Shown piece after piece: positions 29,514-40,000 of a stretch of DNA of 64,000 nucleotides. The translations under genes were made by a program, and so were the position numbers. The stretch is taken from NCBI GenBank assembly GCA_007751475.1, contig CP036434.1:1302001-1366000 (forward strand), read 5' to 3'. How positions within the stretch are numbered: the first letter of the stretch is position 1; each line of letters opens with the position of its first letter. This DNA comes from Saltatorellus ferox. Its GTDB lineage: Bacteria; Planctomycetota; UBA1135; GCA-002686595. Under the pieces are notes generated by a model, which saw nothing but the letters and a program-made list of their open reading frames with translations, was not told the origin of the DNA and searched no databases.

Positions 29514-30838
29514 AGGAGCGTCGTTACCAGCTCCGGGAAGACGATCACCAGCACCAGTCCGACCGCCTGGATCGCGATGAACGGGATCACGCCGCGGTAG
29601 ATCGTCGAGGTTGGAACCTCGTCCGGCGTGACGCTCCGCAGGTAGAACAGCGCGAAGCCGAACGGCGGCGTCAGGAACGACGTCTGCAGGTTCATCGCGA
29701 TCATCACGCCGAACCAGATCATCGCGTCGCCCGTGATGCCGAGGTCCTGGGCGGCGGGCACGATGAGCGGCAGCACGATGAACGCGATCTCGAAGAAGTC
29801 GATGAAGAAGCCGAGGCCGAAGACGACGAGGTTCGCGACCACCAGGAGGCCGATCTTTCCGCCGGGCAGCCCCGTGAGCATGTCGCGGATCCAGTCGTCT
29901 CCGTAGACGCCGCGGAACACCAGCGCGAAGAGCGTCGAGCCGACCAGCAGGAACACGACCATCGTCGTGAGCTTGGCGGTTTCCTCGACGCTGTCTCGCA
30001 GGCTCTCGAAGGAGAGGCGCCTGCGCAGAAGAGCGAGAAGGAGCGCGCCTGCCGCCCCCAGGGCTCCTGCTTTCGTGGGCGTCGCGATGCCTGCGAAGAT
30101 GCTGCCGAGCACGATCAGGATCAGCGCGAGCGGCGGGATCAAGACGCCGAACACGCGCTTCGCGAGTGCGGGACCGCTGATGTCCCGCTCCGCCGCGGGC
30201 AGCGCCGGCGCGCACTCGGGCCTGCGCCACGCGGTGAACGCCACGTACACGGCATAGAGCCCGGCCAGCATCAGCCCCGGGATCAGCGCGCCCCGAAAGA
30301 GCTTGCCAGCGCTGACGCCGAGCTGATTCCCCAGCACGATCAGCACGATGCTGGGGGGGATCAGCTGCCCGAGCGTCCCCGCGGCGCAGATCGTCCCGGT
30401 GGCGAGGCTCGGGCTGTACCCGTAGCGCAGCATCACCGGCAGCGAGATCATGCCCATCGCCACGACCGAGGCGCCGACGACGCCGGTCGCGGCCGCGAGC
30501 AGCGCTCCCACGAAGACGACGGCCAGCGCGAGCCCGCCGCGCCGCGGCCCGAACAGCATCCCGATCGTGTGCAGGAGATCCTCGGCCAGGCGCGAGCGCT
30601 GGAGCACCGTGCCCATGAGGATGAAGAACGGCACCGCGAGCAGCACCTGGTTTTCCATGATCCCCTCGAGCCGCTCGGGGAAGCTCGTGAGATAGGCCCA
30701 GTTGAAGTAGCCCAGCTGGATCCCGAGGAACCCGAAGAGCAGCGCCGCGCCGCCGAGGGTGAAGGCGACGGGGAAGCCGAGGAAGATCAGCACCATGACG
30801 GTCCCGAACATCGCGGGCCCGATCCAATCAGCCGGCAT
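29510..30838 (-). CDS. dctM: TRAP transporter large permease (DctM-like)
   Basis: A 442-aa integral membrane protein with about 12 hydrophobic segments. MVLIFLGFPVAFTLGGAALLFG, ENQVLLAVPFFILMG, GASVVAMGMISLPVML and TGTICAAGTLGQLIPPSIVLI are hallmark regions of the DctM subunit. TRAP transporters use a sodium gradient to import organic acids such as dicarboxylates or sialic acid with a periplasmic binding protein. The gene overlaps the small-permease gene by 11 bp. No DctP binding protein is encoded in the flanks. Confidence 0.95.
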   Translation of the reverse strand: MPADWIGPAMFGTVMVLIFLGFPVAFTLGGAALLFGFLGIQLGYFNWAYLTSFPERLEGIMENQVLLAVPFFILMGTVLQRSRLAEDLLHTIGMLFGPRRGGLALAVVFVGALLAAATGVVGASVVAMGMISLPVMLRYGYSPSLATGTICAAGTLGQLIPPSIVLIVLGNQLGVSAGKLFRGALIPGLMLAGLYAVYVAFTAWRRPECAPALPAAERDISGPALAKRVFGVLIPPLALILIVLGSIFAGIATPTKAGALGAAGALLLALLRRRLSFESLRDSVEETAKLTTMVVFLLVGSTLFALVFRGVYGDDWIRDMLTGLPGGKIGLLVVANLVVFGLGFFIDFFEIAFIVLPLIVPAAQDLGITGDAMIWFGVMIAMNLQTSFLTPPFGFALFYLRSVTPDEVPTSTIYRGVIPFIAIQAVGLVLVIVFPELVTTLL

Positions 30839-31367
30839 GGGTGGGCTCCGCCTCGCTCGCTTCTCCGCGGCGGATCACGTGCAGTGCGCGCACGATCCCC
30901 GCGAGTCCCTGTAGCGCGATCAAGAAGAACGCGACCGGAGCCACGATCCGCAGCGGCCAGCGCACGAGCCCGCCCGCGTCCGGCGAGACCTCCCGAACGC
31001 GAAAGGACTCGATCGCCGACGGCGTCACGACGACGATCGCGAAGACGCAGAACGGCAGCAGCAGCACGAGGCTGCCGACCAGATCGGTCCAGGCCTTGCC
31101 CCTGGCGCCGAGCCGGCCGTACAGCACGTCGACGCGCACGTGGGCGTTTTCGGCCAGCGCCCAGGGAGCCGCCAGCAGAAACAACAGGCTGAAGAGATAC
31201 CACTGCCCTTCGTCGAGCGCGACGAGGCTGAGCTTCCGCCCGACCATCGGTTCCAAGTAGCCGCCCACGGCGTTTCCGGCGCCGATCAGCACCATGAGCA
31301 GCCCGAGCCACGCGGCAAACTTGCCGATCCAGGCGTTGGTTCTATCGACGATTCGGACGAAGGCCAT
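30828..31367 (-). CDS. dctQ: TRAP transporter small permease (DctQ-like)
   Basis: A 179-aa protein with four hydrophobic segments: KFAAWLGLLMVLIGAGNAVG; YLFSLLFLLAAPWALAENAHVRVDVLYGRL, which includes the family's AHVRVD pattern; SLVLLLPFCVFAIVVV; and LRIVAPVAFFLIALQGLAGI. It forms the membrane complex with the DctM subunit encoded just downstream. Upstream, 64 bp away on the same strand, is a secreted protein that is not a DctP type. Confidence 0.9.
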   Translation of the reverse strand: MAFVRIVDRTNAWIGKFAAWLGLLMVLIGAGNAVGGYLEPMVGRKLSLVALDEGQWYLFSLLFLLAAPWALAENAHVRVDVLYGRLGARGKAWTDLVGSLVLLLPFCVFAIVVVTPSAIESFRVREVSPDAGGLVRWPLRIVAPVAFFLIALQGLAGIVRALHVIRRGEASEAEPTHAG

Positions 31368-31431
31368 CGCGGTACCATAGCCAAGCGAGGGTGCGCCCGC
31401 GAGAGCGGAGCCGTGGCCCGCGCGCCTCTGT

Positions 31432-33018
31432 CTACTTGATCCCGAGCTTCGCCAGCTCGCCGGCCACGTGGACCACCGTGAACTGGAACTCGGTCGCCAT
31501 CACCTGGATGAGGTCGCCGATGGCCGCGGGGATCTTCGACTGGGGGGTGTGGGACCGGATGTCGTCCCACATCGCCTGTGCGGTGTGCTGGAACGAGGTT
31601 CCTGCGCCGTGGAGCGCATCGGCGATCGTCGCGAGGTTGCACTGCATCCCCTGGCGCAGGGCCTTCACGATCGGGCCCGGGCCGAAGCCGGCGGATTCGA
31701 GCCATTTCGCGACGTTCTTGGCCTGCTGTGCCTGGCCCTTCAGTCCCCTGGCGATGTCCTTGGCGCTCGCGCCTCCGAGTTTCAGGCCCCTGACGATGGT
31801 CTCGTAGGTCAGCTTCGTCGCCGCCTCGCGGCAGGTCGAGATCGTATCCGCGACGCTCACGCCAGCCTCGATCAGACCACGCGCTAGCTCGCTTCCTTCA
31901 CGCAGGAAGGCGGCTTGCGCGGCCGCTGCGGCCTCCGCCAGGCTGTACCCCTGCTCGAGCAGAGCGGCGATGGTCCGTGCGAGGGACTCGCCCCCGGCCT
32001 TGAGGTCCTCCGCGATCTGCCCGGCCGTCCTCACGGCCCCGGCCACGATGGGCGCGGCGAGCTGGAAGAGCGTGGGCCTGGCCGTCAAGCCCGTGGCCCC
32101 CTGCACCTGCATGCGGCTGTCCTCGATGGACTGGATCATCCCGACCGTGCTGTAGGCAGGCTCGCTGTAGTTCCTCGCGTCGGCGTAGGCCTGGGTCACG
32201 GCGTTGCCGAAGGAGCTTCCGTCGACCCAGTACTTCTGGAAGTGGAAGTACTGGTGCGGCATGTAGTTGTTCTTCGTGCCGAGGGTGCCGTTGACGACGT
32301 CGGCGCCCAGTTCGAGCCACTCGTCCATGAGCGTGCCGCTGACGCAGTTCATCTGGTAGACCGCGCGCAAGTCGACGCCCGCGGCTTTCAGCGGATCGAA
32401 GAAGTTGGCCCGGCCGAACGCGGCGCCGTCATGCCCGATGAACTCGTTGTTGCGCCCGTGGACGAGCGTGTGGACGTCGACCTGGTGGGTTTTCGCCAGG
32501 GAGGAGATCACGCTCACCGCGTGCGCAGGCGTCATCTTCTCGTCCTCCAGGACGATCAGCTTGGCGTAGAGCGACCTCATCCCGCTCTTGGCCTGAAAGC
32601 CCTTCACCAGTTCTTCCAGGAGCCAGTCGCTCGTCCGGCTGATCCACTCTTCCAGGGTGATCCGCTCGATCTTCCAGAGCGAGGGTGAGAGCGGAGCCGA
32701 AAGATGGGACAGAGCCACCGCGGCGTCCTTGAGGGCCCTGGGAAGGCCGGCCTGACCGGCGATCGGGATCGAGAGGCCGCCAGCGGTGGCCACGGTGATC
32801 TTCGCCCGTCGATTCGACTTGCCGAGGCAGGCTTCCAGGTTGGCCTCGATGCCGCCGTTCTCTAGCAGAACGACCAGAGCGAGGGGCTTCTCCGCGGCGG
32901 GCTGGGTCCTGGTTCGAGTGGTGCCGCGGCGGCGCTGGGGAGCAGCATCGGCGGGCAGGGCGAAGAGGAGCGCGAGGGACAGCGTCCCGAGAAGACAAAG
33001 GGTGCTTTTGAGCTTCAT
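31432..33018 (-). CDS. Secreted protein with possible caspase-like (clan CD) H/C dyad and helical repeats
   Basis: A 528-aa protein with signal peptide (cleavage near PADAA). I do not recognise a named family. In the N-terminal 260 residues, alternating strands and helices include VDVHTLVHGRNNEFIG with His187-Gly188 and VDLRAVYQMNCVSG with Cys225. A hydrophobic strand ending in H-G, followed about 40 residues later by a strand ending in x-C, is the layout of clan CD cysteine peptidases (caspase, clostripain, gingipain). The C-terminal 200 residues are helical repeats rich in Ala/Gly (EQGYSLAEAAAAA, EAGVSVADTI, LGGASAKDIARGL). Peptidase activity is inference only. It lies upstream of dctQ by 64 bp. 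Confidence 0.7.
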   Translation of the reverse strand: MKLKSTLCLLGTLSLALLFALPADAAPQRRRGTTRTRTQPAAEKPLALVVLLENGGIEANLEACLGKSNRRAKITVATAGGLSIPIAGQAGLPRALKDAAVALSHLSAPLSPSLWKIERITLEEWISRTSDWLLEELVKGFQAKSGMRSLYAKLIVLEDEKMTPAHAVSVISSLAKTHQVDVHTLVHGRNNEFIGHDGAAFGRANFFDPLKAAGVDLRAVYQMNCVSGTLMDEWLELGADVVNGTLGTKNNYMPHQYFHFQKYWVDGSSFGNAVTQAYADARNYSEPAYSTVGMIQSIEDSRMQVQGATGLTARPTLFQLAAPIVAGAVRTAGQIAEDLKAGGESLARTIAALLEQGYSLAEAAAAAQAAFLREGSELARGLIEAGVSVADTISTCREAATKLTYETIVRGLKLGGASAKDIARGLKGQAQQAKNVAKWLESAGFGPGPIVKALRQGMQCNLATIADALHGAGTSFQHTAQAMWDDIRSHTPQSKIPAAIGDLIQVMATEFQFTVVHVAGELAKLGIK

Positions 33019-33287
33019 GGCGGTCAGGAGGGATGGGGAAGAGGTCGTCTCTTCACCGTCCCAAGCGCCACCCGAGGCACCGGACCCTCAGCGATCGGCA
33101 AAAACCACGGGGCGAGGCCCGACGCCGGACAGGATCCGATTCTTGCGGAAATCGCTGCGGGTTCTGCGGGAGGAACGCGTGAGCCCTGGTGAGGGCCACC
33201 CCGTGGCCGCTCCCACGTCTTCGCGGCCTTCCCACCTCGTCTCCACGGATGGGAAGCCGGCCTTTTCCCCAAGCGACCCGCCCCGCC

Positions 33288-34946
33288 ATGAAATCAGCAT
33301 TGCTTCTTTCCCTCCTCGCCTTCTCCCTGGCCACCTCGGTGCAGGCCCAGTGCCCGAACGACGATGGCCTCGGAAACAACACCTTCGCCACGGCAACGGC
33401 CGTTCCGACCGGTGCCACGTCTCTCTTCAATCTCGTGGTGATGGGCGTCGGGCAGGCCAACTTCGCCGTTCCGGATACCGGCAACGACTTCTTCGCCATC
33501 GAGATCGGCCCCGGTCGGACCCTGGACGTGGACGCCGGCTACGACTTCTCCCAGGTGGCCCTCTACCTCCAGCTGTACAGTAGCGGCGGAGGCTTCATCG
33601 TGGGCACGAACCCCAATACCCAGTCGGCAGGGTTCAGCTACACGAACCCGCTGTCGACCTCGAGGACCGTCTACCTGCGCGTCACAAGCGCTTCCACCCC
33701 GAACGGCTGCGGCGACTACGACCTCGACATCCGCAACCAGGCCTGTCCGTTCGATGACGCACTCGAGGACTTCGACACGTGCCAGAGCTCTTTCCCGCTC
33801 GTCAGCGTGCCCACCATCGAGCTCCAGCGTCTGGCGGTCCTGGATGGCGACGACGACTGGTTCGATATCCGCCTCCAACCGGGTGAGCGGCTCGACGTGG
33901 CCATCGTCTTCGAGCACGCGCGGGCTGACATCGACCTCTTCCTGGTCGACCTCAACGGCGGGAACTGTGGGGGGCCGAGCCTCGCGTCGAGCGTCTCGAC
34001 CACCGACAACGAGTCGGTATCCTTCACGAACACGTCCGGCAGCGTCCAGGACATCGCGATCGGCGTGGAATGGTACGACTCCGCAGCGGGGAATTCCTGC
34101 AACGACTACGAGCTGCAGTACTCGGTGACCGCAGCGCCTGGCGATGACCTCTTCGAGGACAACGATGACCTCTGCACACCCTCTCCGGTGGGGCTCGGCG
34201 TCCACGAGAACCTCATCGTCTTCGATACGGACTCGGACTTCTACTTCTTCGGCGTCGTCCAGGGAGAGCGAGCCAACGTCTCCATCGACTTCCTCCACGC
34301 CGATGGCGACCTCGACCTGCGCCTCTACGACGTGACGAACGGCTGCATCGGTGCCCCGCTCATCGGAAGCAGTGATAGTACATCGAACTACGAGGAGGTG
34401 TCCTTCACCGCAACGAATCCGGGCGTGACCCTCTGCACCCTCGAGGTCTTCTACTACCCGAACGACGGCGGCAACAACCAGTACGAGCTGACGCTGGGCA
34501 AGGGGTTCCCGACCAGCATCGGAGAGACCGTCTGCAACAACACGCCCAACTCCACCGGCCTGCAAGGCTTCATCATCGGGAGCGGAAGCGACGTCGTGTC
34601 GGCGAACTCGCTGACCCTTGGCTGCCAGGACCTGCCGGTCAATTCCTTCGCGTTCTTCAACGGCTCGATGGGCTTCCAGCGGGTCGCCAACCCCGGCGGC
34701 AGCCAGGGAGACCTCTGCATCGCCGGCGCCCCGATCGGGCGCTTCGTGGGCCCGGGCCAGGTGCAGTCCAGCGGATCGACCGGCTTCGTGAGTCTCCAGG
34801 TCGACCTGACGAACCTCCCTCAGCCCACGGGCTCGGTGGCGGCGCTCCCCGGTGATACCTGGTACTTCCAGCTCTGGTACCGCGACGCAGTCGGAGGTAT
34901 GCCAGTCTCCAACTTCAGCAGCGGCCTCCGTGTCCGCCTGCAGTAG
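33288..34946 (+). CDS. Secreted PPC-repeat protein with shared C-terminal domain
   Basis: Start ATG 33288 with a clear signal peptide ending TSVQAQ; 552 aa. Three pre-peptidase C-terminal (PPC)-like beta domains follow, each with a D-x-D-W/F-F core (NDFFAIEIGPGRTLDVD, DDWFDIRLQPGERLDVAI, SDFYFFGVVQGERANVSI). The last 145 residues form a separate domain: NSTGLQGFIIGSGSD, QDLPVNSF, VANPGGSQGDLCIAG, GRFVG, and PGDTWYFQLWYRD with a closing SNFS motif. The same domain ends the protein at 41994. No catalytic domain is seen, so it is probably a cell-surface or secreted binding protein. The 269 bp upstream separates it from the divergent gene at 33018. Confidence 0.8.
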   Translation: MKSALLLSLLAFSLATSVQAQCPNDDGLGNNTFATATAVPTGATSLFNLVVMGVGQANFAVPDTGNDFFAIEIGPGRTLDVDAGYDFSQVALYLQLYSSGGGFIVGTNPNTQSAGFSYTNPLSTSRTVYLRVTSASTPNGCGDYDLDIRNQACPFDDALEDFDTCQSSFPLVSVPTIELQRLAVLDGDDDWFDIRLQPGERLDVAIVFEHARADIDLFLVDLNGGNCGGPSLASSVSTTDNESVSFTNTSGSVQDIAIGVEWYDSAAGNSCNDYELQYSVTAAPGDDLFEDNDDLCTPSPVGLGVHENLIVFDTDSDFYFFGVVQGERANVSIDFLHADGDLDLRLYDVTNGCIGAPLIGSSDSTSNYEEVSFTATNPGVTLCTLEVFYYPNDGGNNQYELTLGKGFPTSIGETVCNNTPNSTGLQGFIIGSGSDVVSANSLTLGCQDLPVNSFAFFNGSMGFQRVANPGGSQGDLCIAGAPIGRFVGPGQVQSSGSTGFVSLQVDLTNLPQPTGSVAALPGDTWYFQLWYRDAVGGMPVSNFSSGLRVRLQ

Positions 34947-34959
34947 GGGAGTGGCGGGG

Positions 34960-34992
34960 TGAGAGCCTGAGCCATTCCTGCTCAGGCTCTCA
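34960..34992. terminator. Bidirectional hairpin terminator
   Basis: A perfect 13-bp inverted repeat (TGAGAGCCTGAGC / GCTCAGGCTCTCA) with a 7-nt loop between two convergent genes. The right arm includes the stop codon of the tamA-like gene. It is placed to end transcripts from both sides. Confidence 0.7.
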
Positions 34993-37086
34993 GAACGGCA
35001 TGCCGATGCCGAAGCTCACCACCCATTCGGCTTCACCGCTTCGTCGGTCCGGATTCATCGCTGCATCGATCCGGATCGGCCCGATCGGGAGCAGGTAGCG
35101 GATCCCGGCGCCGACGCCCATGCGCACGCTCTCGAACCTGAAGAGGTCCGTCGCCTTCAGCTCGACGAGGCCCGCGTCGACGAAAACCGCGGACTGGAAC
35201 GCGCCGCCGAGTTCGTGCCGCCATTCCACCGACGCGGTCGCGAAACCCTCGCCGCCCAGGGGCTGGCCGCTCTCGTCCTTGGGGCCGAGCTGGCTCTCCC
35301 GGAACGAGCGGACCGAGTTCTCACCACCCGCGAAGAAGCGCTCCTGGATCGGGATCGTGTCTTCCCCGAAGATCGGCACGATCACGCCCGTCCGCAGACC
35401 GATGCCGATGACGTCATCCGCGCCGACCGGCTCGAACCACGCCGCCGTCAGCTTCGGCCGGATGAACTCGAGTTCGGATCCGATGGACTGCCCCGCCGCT
35501 TCCAGCGAGGCCTCTGCGTAGACGCCCTTCGTCGGCGCGAAGAGCGCATCGCGGATGTCGTAGCGCTGCGTGAGGATGAAGCTGGCGACGTTCACCACGC
35601 TCTGGGCCTCCAGCACGTCGGCATCGACCGCCTGGACGTTCTTGGCCTCGGAGCGGCTGAGCTTGTAGCCGATGGTGCTCGAGGCAGCACGGGTCCACTC
35701 CTTCGTGATGAAGGCACCCACTCCGCGGCTCTCGCGCGTGAACGACGGCTCCTCGCGCCGGTTGAACTCCGCTCTGAGATCGCCGATCAGGTCACGACGG
35801 AAGAGCCAGGGATCGGTGAGCGAAGCGTTGGCGCGCAGGGCACGCTGGGCCACGGCCGCTTCCGCGGACGCTCCGATGCCGTTGCCGAAGAGGTTGCGGT
35901 CGCGGGCGCCGATCGTCAGACGCGCAAGCTCCCAGCTTCCGAAGCCTGGCTCGAAGAAGACCTCGCGCGACGGCTGCTCCGTGATCTCGACCACGAGGCT
36001 GCGGGCGTCTCCCGCGCCCTCCAGTCTCGGAGAAACCAGGCTGAAGAGGCCCGTGCGATAGAGGCCTCGCACCGTGTCCCTGACCTTGCGCGAGTTGTAG
36101 GGATCGCCGGAATCGAAGAGAAGACGAGAGGCGATGAAGGAATCGCGCGTCCGCTCCGAGCCCTCGAAGCGAACCTCGGCGAGGCGCACGTAGGGCCCTG
36201 GGAAGGCCACCACGTCGAGGTCGACCCTCTTGGCTCCCCGGTCGATCTTGGGCTCCACGGAGAGCGACGCGTCGGGGTAGCCGCCCTGGCCGAGGACGTC
36301 GGCGAGGACCGTCCGGATCTTCCCCTCCATCCGCGGCTCGTATTCCCGGGGCTTTCCGTCCTTGTCCACCGTGACCTTGCGCAGCTCCTTGTCGAGTTCG
36401 CGCTCCAGCTCCGGTCCGATCGCCTCGGCCGTTCGGCTGAGACGTACGCGGGCATCGCTCACGAAGTAGCGCTCGCCTGCACTTACCTTGACGATCACGT
36501 CCACCGGGCCGCCCGCCGCTCTTGGTCCGGGGTCCTCCAGGCTCGCCTCCGCGTCGAGGTAGCCGAGCGCGACGAGGTCCTCGACGATCTGGTCAGGGGC
36601 GCCCTCGATGCGGTTCTCCACGTAGAGCATGGCGCCGCTTCCGAAGAGGCCCGTGCGAGGCCCGTTCACGTACAGTCGCAGGCTGTCGTCGGGGATGGGG
36701 CAACCCTCGTTCGACTCGACCAGCACTCGTCCGATCGTGGAGCGGCTGCCGGGCTTGATCTCGATGAGCGCCGTGTTCTCGCCGAGGATCTGGTAGTCGA
36801 CCTGGGCGCGAGCGTATCCGCTCTGGGTGAGGAACAGCTCGGTCTCGTAGGCCGCGTCGTCGATGAACGCGCGCTTCCCCGTCTCGACGAAGCGGGACAG
36901 GAGGCCCTCCACGTTGCGCGTGAGATCCACGCGGAGCTCCGGGGGGGCTCCCTCGAAGGCGACGCCCGTCGCGCCCATGTCGAGCTCCGCAGGCGCGATC
37001 ACCTCTTCGGGCGCGGTGGCCACGCAGCTCGCCATTCCGAGCGCGAGAGCCGCGACGAACGCAGCCTGGTAGAGCCTTGGAGCCAT
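34990..37086 (-). CDS. tamA: BamA/TamA-family outer-membrane assembly protein with lipobox
   Basis: A 698-aa protein. Three or more POTRA-like modules (about residues 50-360; e.g. GARVRLSRTAEAIG, LAEVRFEGSERTRDSFI) precede a C-terminal Omp85-type barrel (about 375-698) with alternating aromatic strands and a final Phe (VVSFGIGMPF). The VRSFRESQLGPKD region matches the conserved L6 loop (VRGF-type). The pairing with tamB 12 bp upstream points to TamA rather than BamA. Oddly, the N-terminus carries a lipobox (LGMASC, Cys21), so it may be lipidated; this is uncommon for Omp85 proteins. It is likely involved in outer-membrane protein or lipid transport. Confidence 0.85.
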   Translation of the reverse strand: MAPRLYQAAFVAALALGMASCVATAPEEVIAPAELDMGATGVAFEGAPPELRVDLTRNVEGLLSRFVETGKRAFIDDAAYETELFLTQSGYARAQVDYQILGENTALIEIKPGSRSTIGRVLVESNEGCPIPDDSLRLYVNGPRTGLFGSGAMLYVENRIEGAPDQIVEDLVALGYLDAEASLEDPGPRAAGGPVDVIVKVSAGERYFVSDARVRLSRTAEAIGPELERELDKELRKVTVDKDGKPREYEPRMEGKIRTVLADVLGQGGYPDASLSVEPKIDRGAKRVDLDVVAFPGPYVRLAEVRFEGSERTRDSFIASRLLFDSGDPYNSRKVRDTVRGLYRTGLFSLVSPRLEGAGDARSLVVEITEQPSREVFFEPGFGSWELARLTIGARDRNLFGNGIGASAEAAVAQRALRANASLTDPWLFRRDLIGDLRAEFNRREEPSFTRESRGVGAFITKEWTRAASSTIGYKLSRSEAKNVQAVDADVLEAQSVVNVASFILTQRYDIRDALFAPTKGVYAEASLEAAGQSIGSELEFIRPKLTAAWFEPVGADDVIGIGLRTGVIVPIFGEDTIPIQERFFAGGENSVRSFRESQLGPKDESGQPLGGEGFATASVEWRHELGGAFQSAVFVDAGLVELKATDLFRFESVRMGVGAGIRYLLPIGPIRIDAAMNPDRRSGEAEWVVSFGIGMPF

Positions 37087-37098
37087 GGTGTGCTTCCG

Positions 37099-40000
37099 CT
37101 AGCGAAGCCTCAGCACGAATCGAAGCCCGAGGCCGTAATCCTCGTAGGAGTCACGCTCGAGCACGACGTAGATGGCGTCGCGCTCCCGCGCGAGCCCCTC
37201 GCGGAGCTTGTAGGTGGCCTCGAGCGTCAGCGTGCCCGAACGCGAGACATCGCGGCCGGTCGTGACCTCGAGCCGATCCAGGAACGACTCCTTGTCCTCG
37301 TCCTCGAACCCGCCGGACGAGAACCAGCCGCGCACGAGGTCCTTGGCCACGTAGAGCGCCACGGATTGACCGGCCGCTTCGATGCCGCCGCCGCGGCTCG
37401 GCGGCTGGCCCGAGAGCACGAGCAAGAGAAGGTCCTCGGGCGCGAGCGGAGGCGACGAGGAGAGCTCGACGTTCGGCGCGTCGTAGTCGCCGTCGACGTT
37501 CACGGTGACGTCGTAGCCCGCGAGGCGCGTGGTGCCGACAAGGTCAATGCGGGGGATGTCGGGGCTGTCGGGATCGAAGCGAATCAGGCCGGTGGGGAAG
37601 CTGATGGTCCCTGCGGGAACCGCCAGTTCGAGCGGATCGAAGAACACCTGACCGATGGGGGTGGGCTGTGCGGCCGTGCCGATGAGCTGGAGTTCGGCGC
37701 GGATCTTACCGCGCGCGATGCGACCCTTGAGCGAGAGCGCTTCCGTGGTTCGGATCTTCAGATCCAGCTTCACCGTATCCGGTCCGAACGCCGGGATCCG
37801 GATGCCGCGGCGGACCGCCTGGGGCGCCTTCGATCCGCCCGCCAGGAGCCCCTGGAACTCGATGGGAGACCGGAGGCGGCCGCCAGCCAGCGCGACGTCA
37901 CCGCCGACGACCAGGGCGCTGGTGCGGCCCCTGAGCGTCAGGTCGACGTCCGCGCGAATCAGGGCGTCGGTGCTCCGCGCGAGGAGCACCTCGGTTCCCT
38001 TGATCGTGGCGTCGATCCGGGGCTGTCCCTGCTCGTAGAGAACCGTCCCGCCGATCGACACGGGTGACGCGCCGAGCTCCATGTCGGCGCGGACGATCTG
38101 GATCTGGATCGGGTCGAGCTTGATCTCGACCTGTGCGTTCTCCAGCGGTGGAAGACCGCGATAGCGGGCGCCGCCGTCCTTCAGAACGAGCGTTGCGTTC
38201 GGCTCCAGATCCCGGAGGCTGCCGCGTACCTGTGCGAGTCCGGAGAGGCTGCCGCTGGTCTCGCGGAGTTCAGGCAGGAATCGCGCGATCCAGTCGAGCG
38301 AGTCGAAGTCGAGCTTCGCCTCGGCCGTGATCGCGGAGCTTCTCCACTCCTCCAGACGCGCGGCCGGGTCGGCGACGAGGGCCGTGGCGTCCAGCGACCG
38401 CGCGAGCGACCCGCTCACGACCGCGTGCGCCACCTTGCCGAGGCGAACGTTCGAAGGCTCCAGCGTGATCGCCTCGTCGAAGCGGAGAGCGAGGGAGCCG
38501 GTGAGCGCGTCGGGAAGGAGGGGAACCCGTCCGACCGCCGGTGCGAGTCGGGCTTCCTCGACATCGAGCTGGAGGCTTCCGCGCAGAGAGTCCCAGGCGC
38601 CATCGAGGTGGACGTTCGCGAAGGCGCGGCCGCTCAGGCGTTCCACGAAGGGAAGAGACTCCTGGCCGAGGAAGAGACTGATCGGCGGGGTGGACAGCGT
38701 GGCCGCGTCCATGCCCAGGCGAACCTGGAGGTCCACCTTGCCAGGGCCGAGCAGTTCGCCGGTGGTGGCGAGCGGCGCTCCGCCCGCGATCTGGAGCTGG
38801 AGAGCGTCCAGCTCGACGAGGACGTCTTGGAACTCGATTCGTTCGTCTGCCCACGTGGCCTTGAGTTTGGCTCTCATCGGCGCGGCGGCGGGGTCCCTGG
38901 AGCGATCGAGAGCAAGGTCGATCGCGGCCTCGACGCCCTGGGTTCTGGCGCTCTTGGTTCGAATGGCCGCTGTGCCGTGGAGCGCGCCGAACCGCATCCC
39001 CTCGGCGGCCGCGAACTCGCCGACGAATGGCTCCAGCTCGAGGCCTTTGATCTCCAGATCGAGGGCGAGGCCCTCCGCCGTCTCTGAATCGAAGGTGAGC
39101 GCCGCCCGTCCCTTGCCGGTCGTGAGTACGAGCCCGTCGATCTTCACGTGCTCCCCTTCGACCAGGATGGGCACGGGCTCGGCCAGCGCGAGGGTGGCGC
39201 CATCGCTTTCCCAGCGAAGCGTCTGCAGCAGCAGGTCGAGGGGGCGTCCGTCGAGCGGCAGCCCGATGCGAGCCGAAGCGCTGGCGTTGCCGTACTCCGT
39301 CTTGCATTCGACGCTGTTCAGGTCGAGCACGCCGTCCATCAGCGCGCCGTCCGCCGCCACGTCGCGCATCATCTGGCCGCCGACGTTCAGCGAGTCGGCA
39401 AAGAGCTCGACGCTACCCGAGGGATTCGCGAGCTCGCCTGCGAGGCTGAATTCTGCGCGCAGTCCGCGGATGGGCTCGAGGGAAGAATGCAGGCTCTGCG
39501 GGCGATCGATCAAGACCGTGAGCTCGCCGTCGTCGAGGGTCCGTCCGTCGGCCAGCAGCGTACCGGAGCCCCTGAGCTCAGATCTCTCTCCGTCCACCGC
39601 TCGCAGTTCGTGCAGGTACACGCCTCTTCTGTCGGCGGTGGCGAAGCCGCTTACGGATCCGAGCCGGACGCCTGCGATCTCCAATTCTTCGCCGCTGATC
39701 GTGACGTCGCCCGTGGATATCTGACCTGGCATTGGCTCCAGCGCGATCGTTCCGCGGAGCTGGCCGCTCCACCCGGCAGCGTTCTGCGAATCGCCCGTAT
39801 CCTCCACGCCACGGAGAGCGTTGACGACGCGATAGGCGTCCTGGACGTCCTTGAGATCGAACGCGATGTTTCCGCCCGCCTCGACTCCCTGGGGGCCGGA
39901 GGTCAGCGTGACGCCCGCGGGCGTCAGGTGGTTCGGCCCGACCGTCAGGCTGCCTTGCTCGATCGTCGTCTCCTCGGGGCTCCAGGCACCCACGAGTGCC

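Noticed and set aside
28667..31192. An 841-codon plus-strand frame across the TRAP genes
   Set aside because: Antisense to dctM and dctQ, with highly polar low-complexity content and no family features.
35215..38067. A 950-codon open frame on the plus strand opposite tamA and tamB
   Set aside because: It is antisense to two clearly recognised genes and lacks any domain. Long antisense frames are expected in GC-rich DNA.
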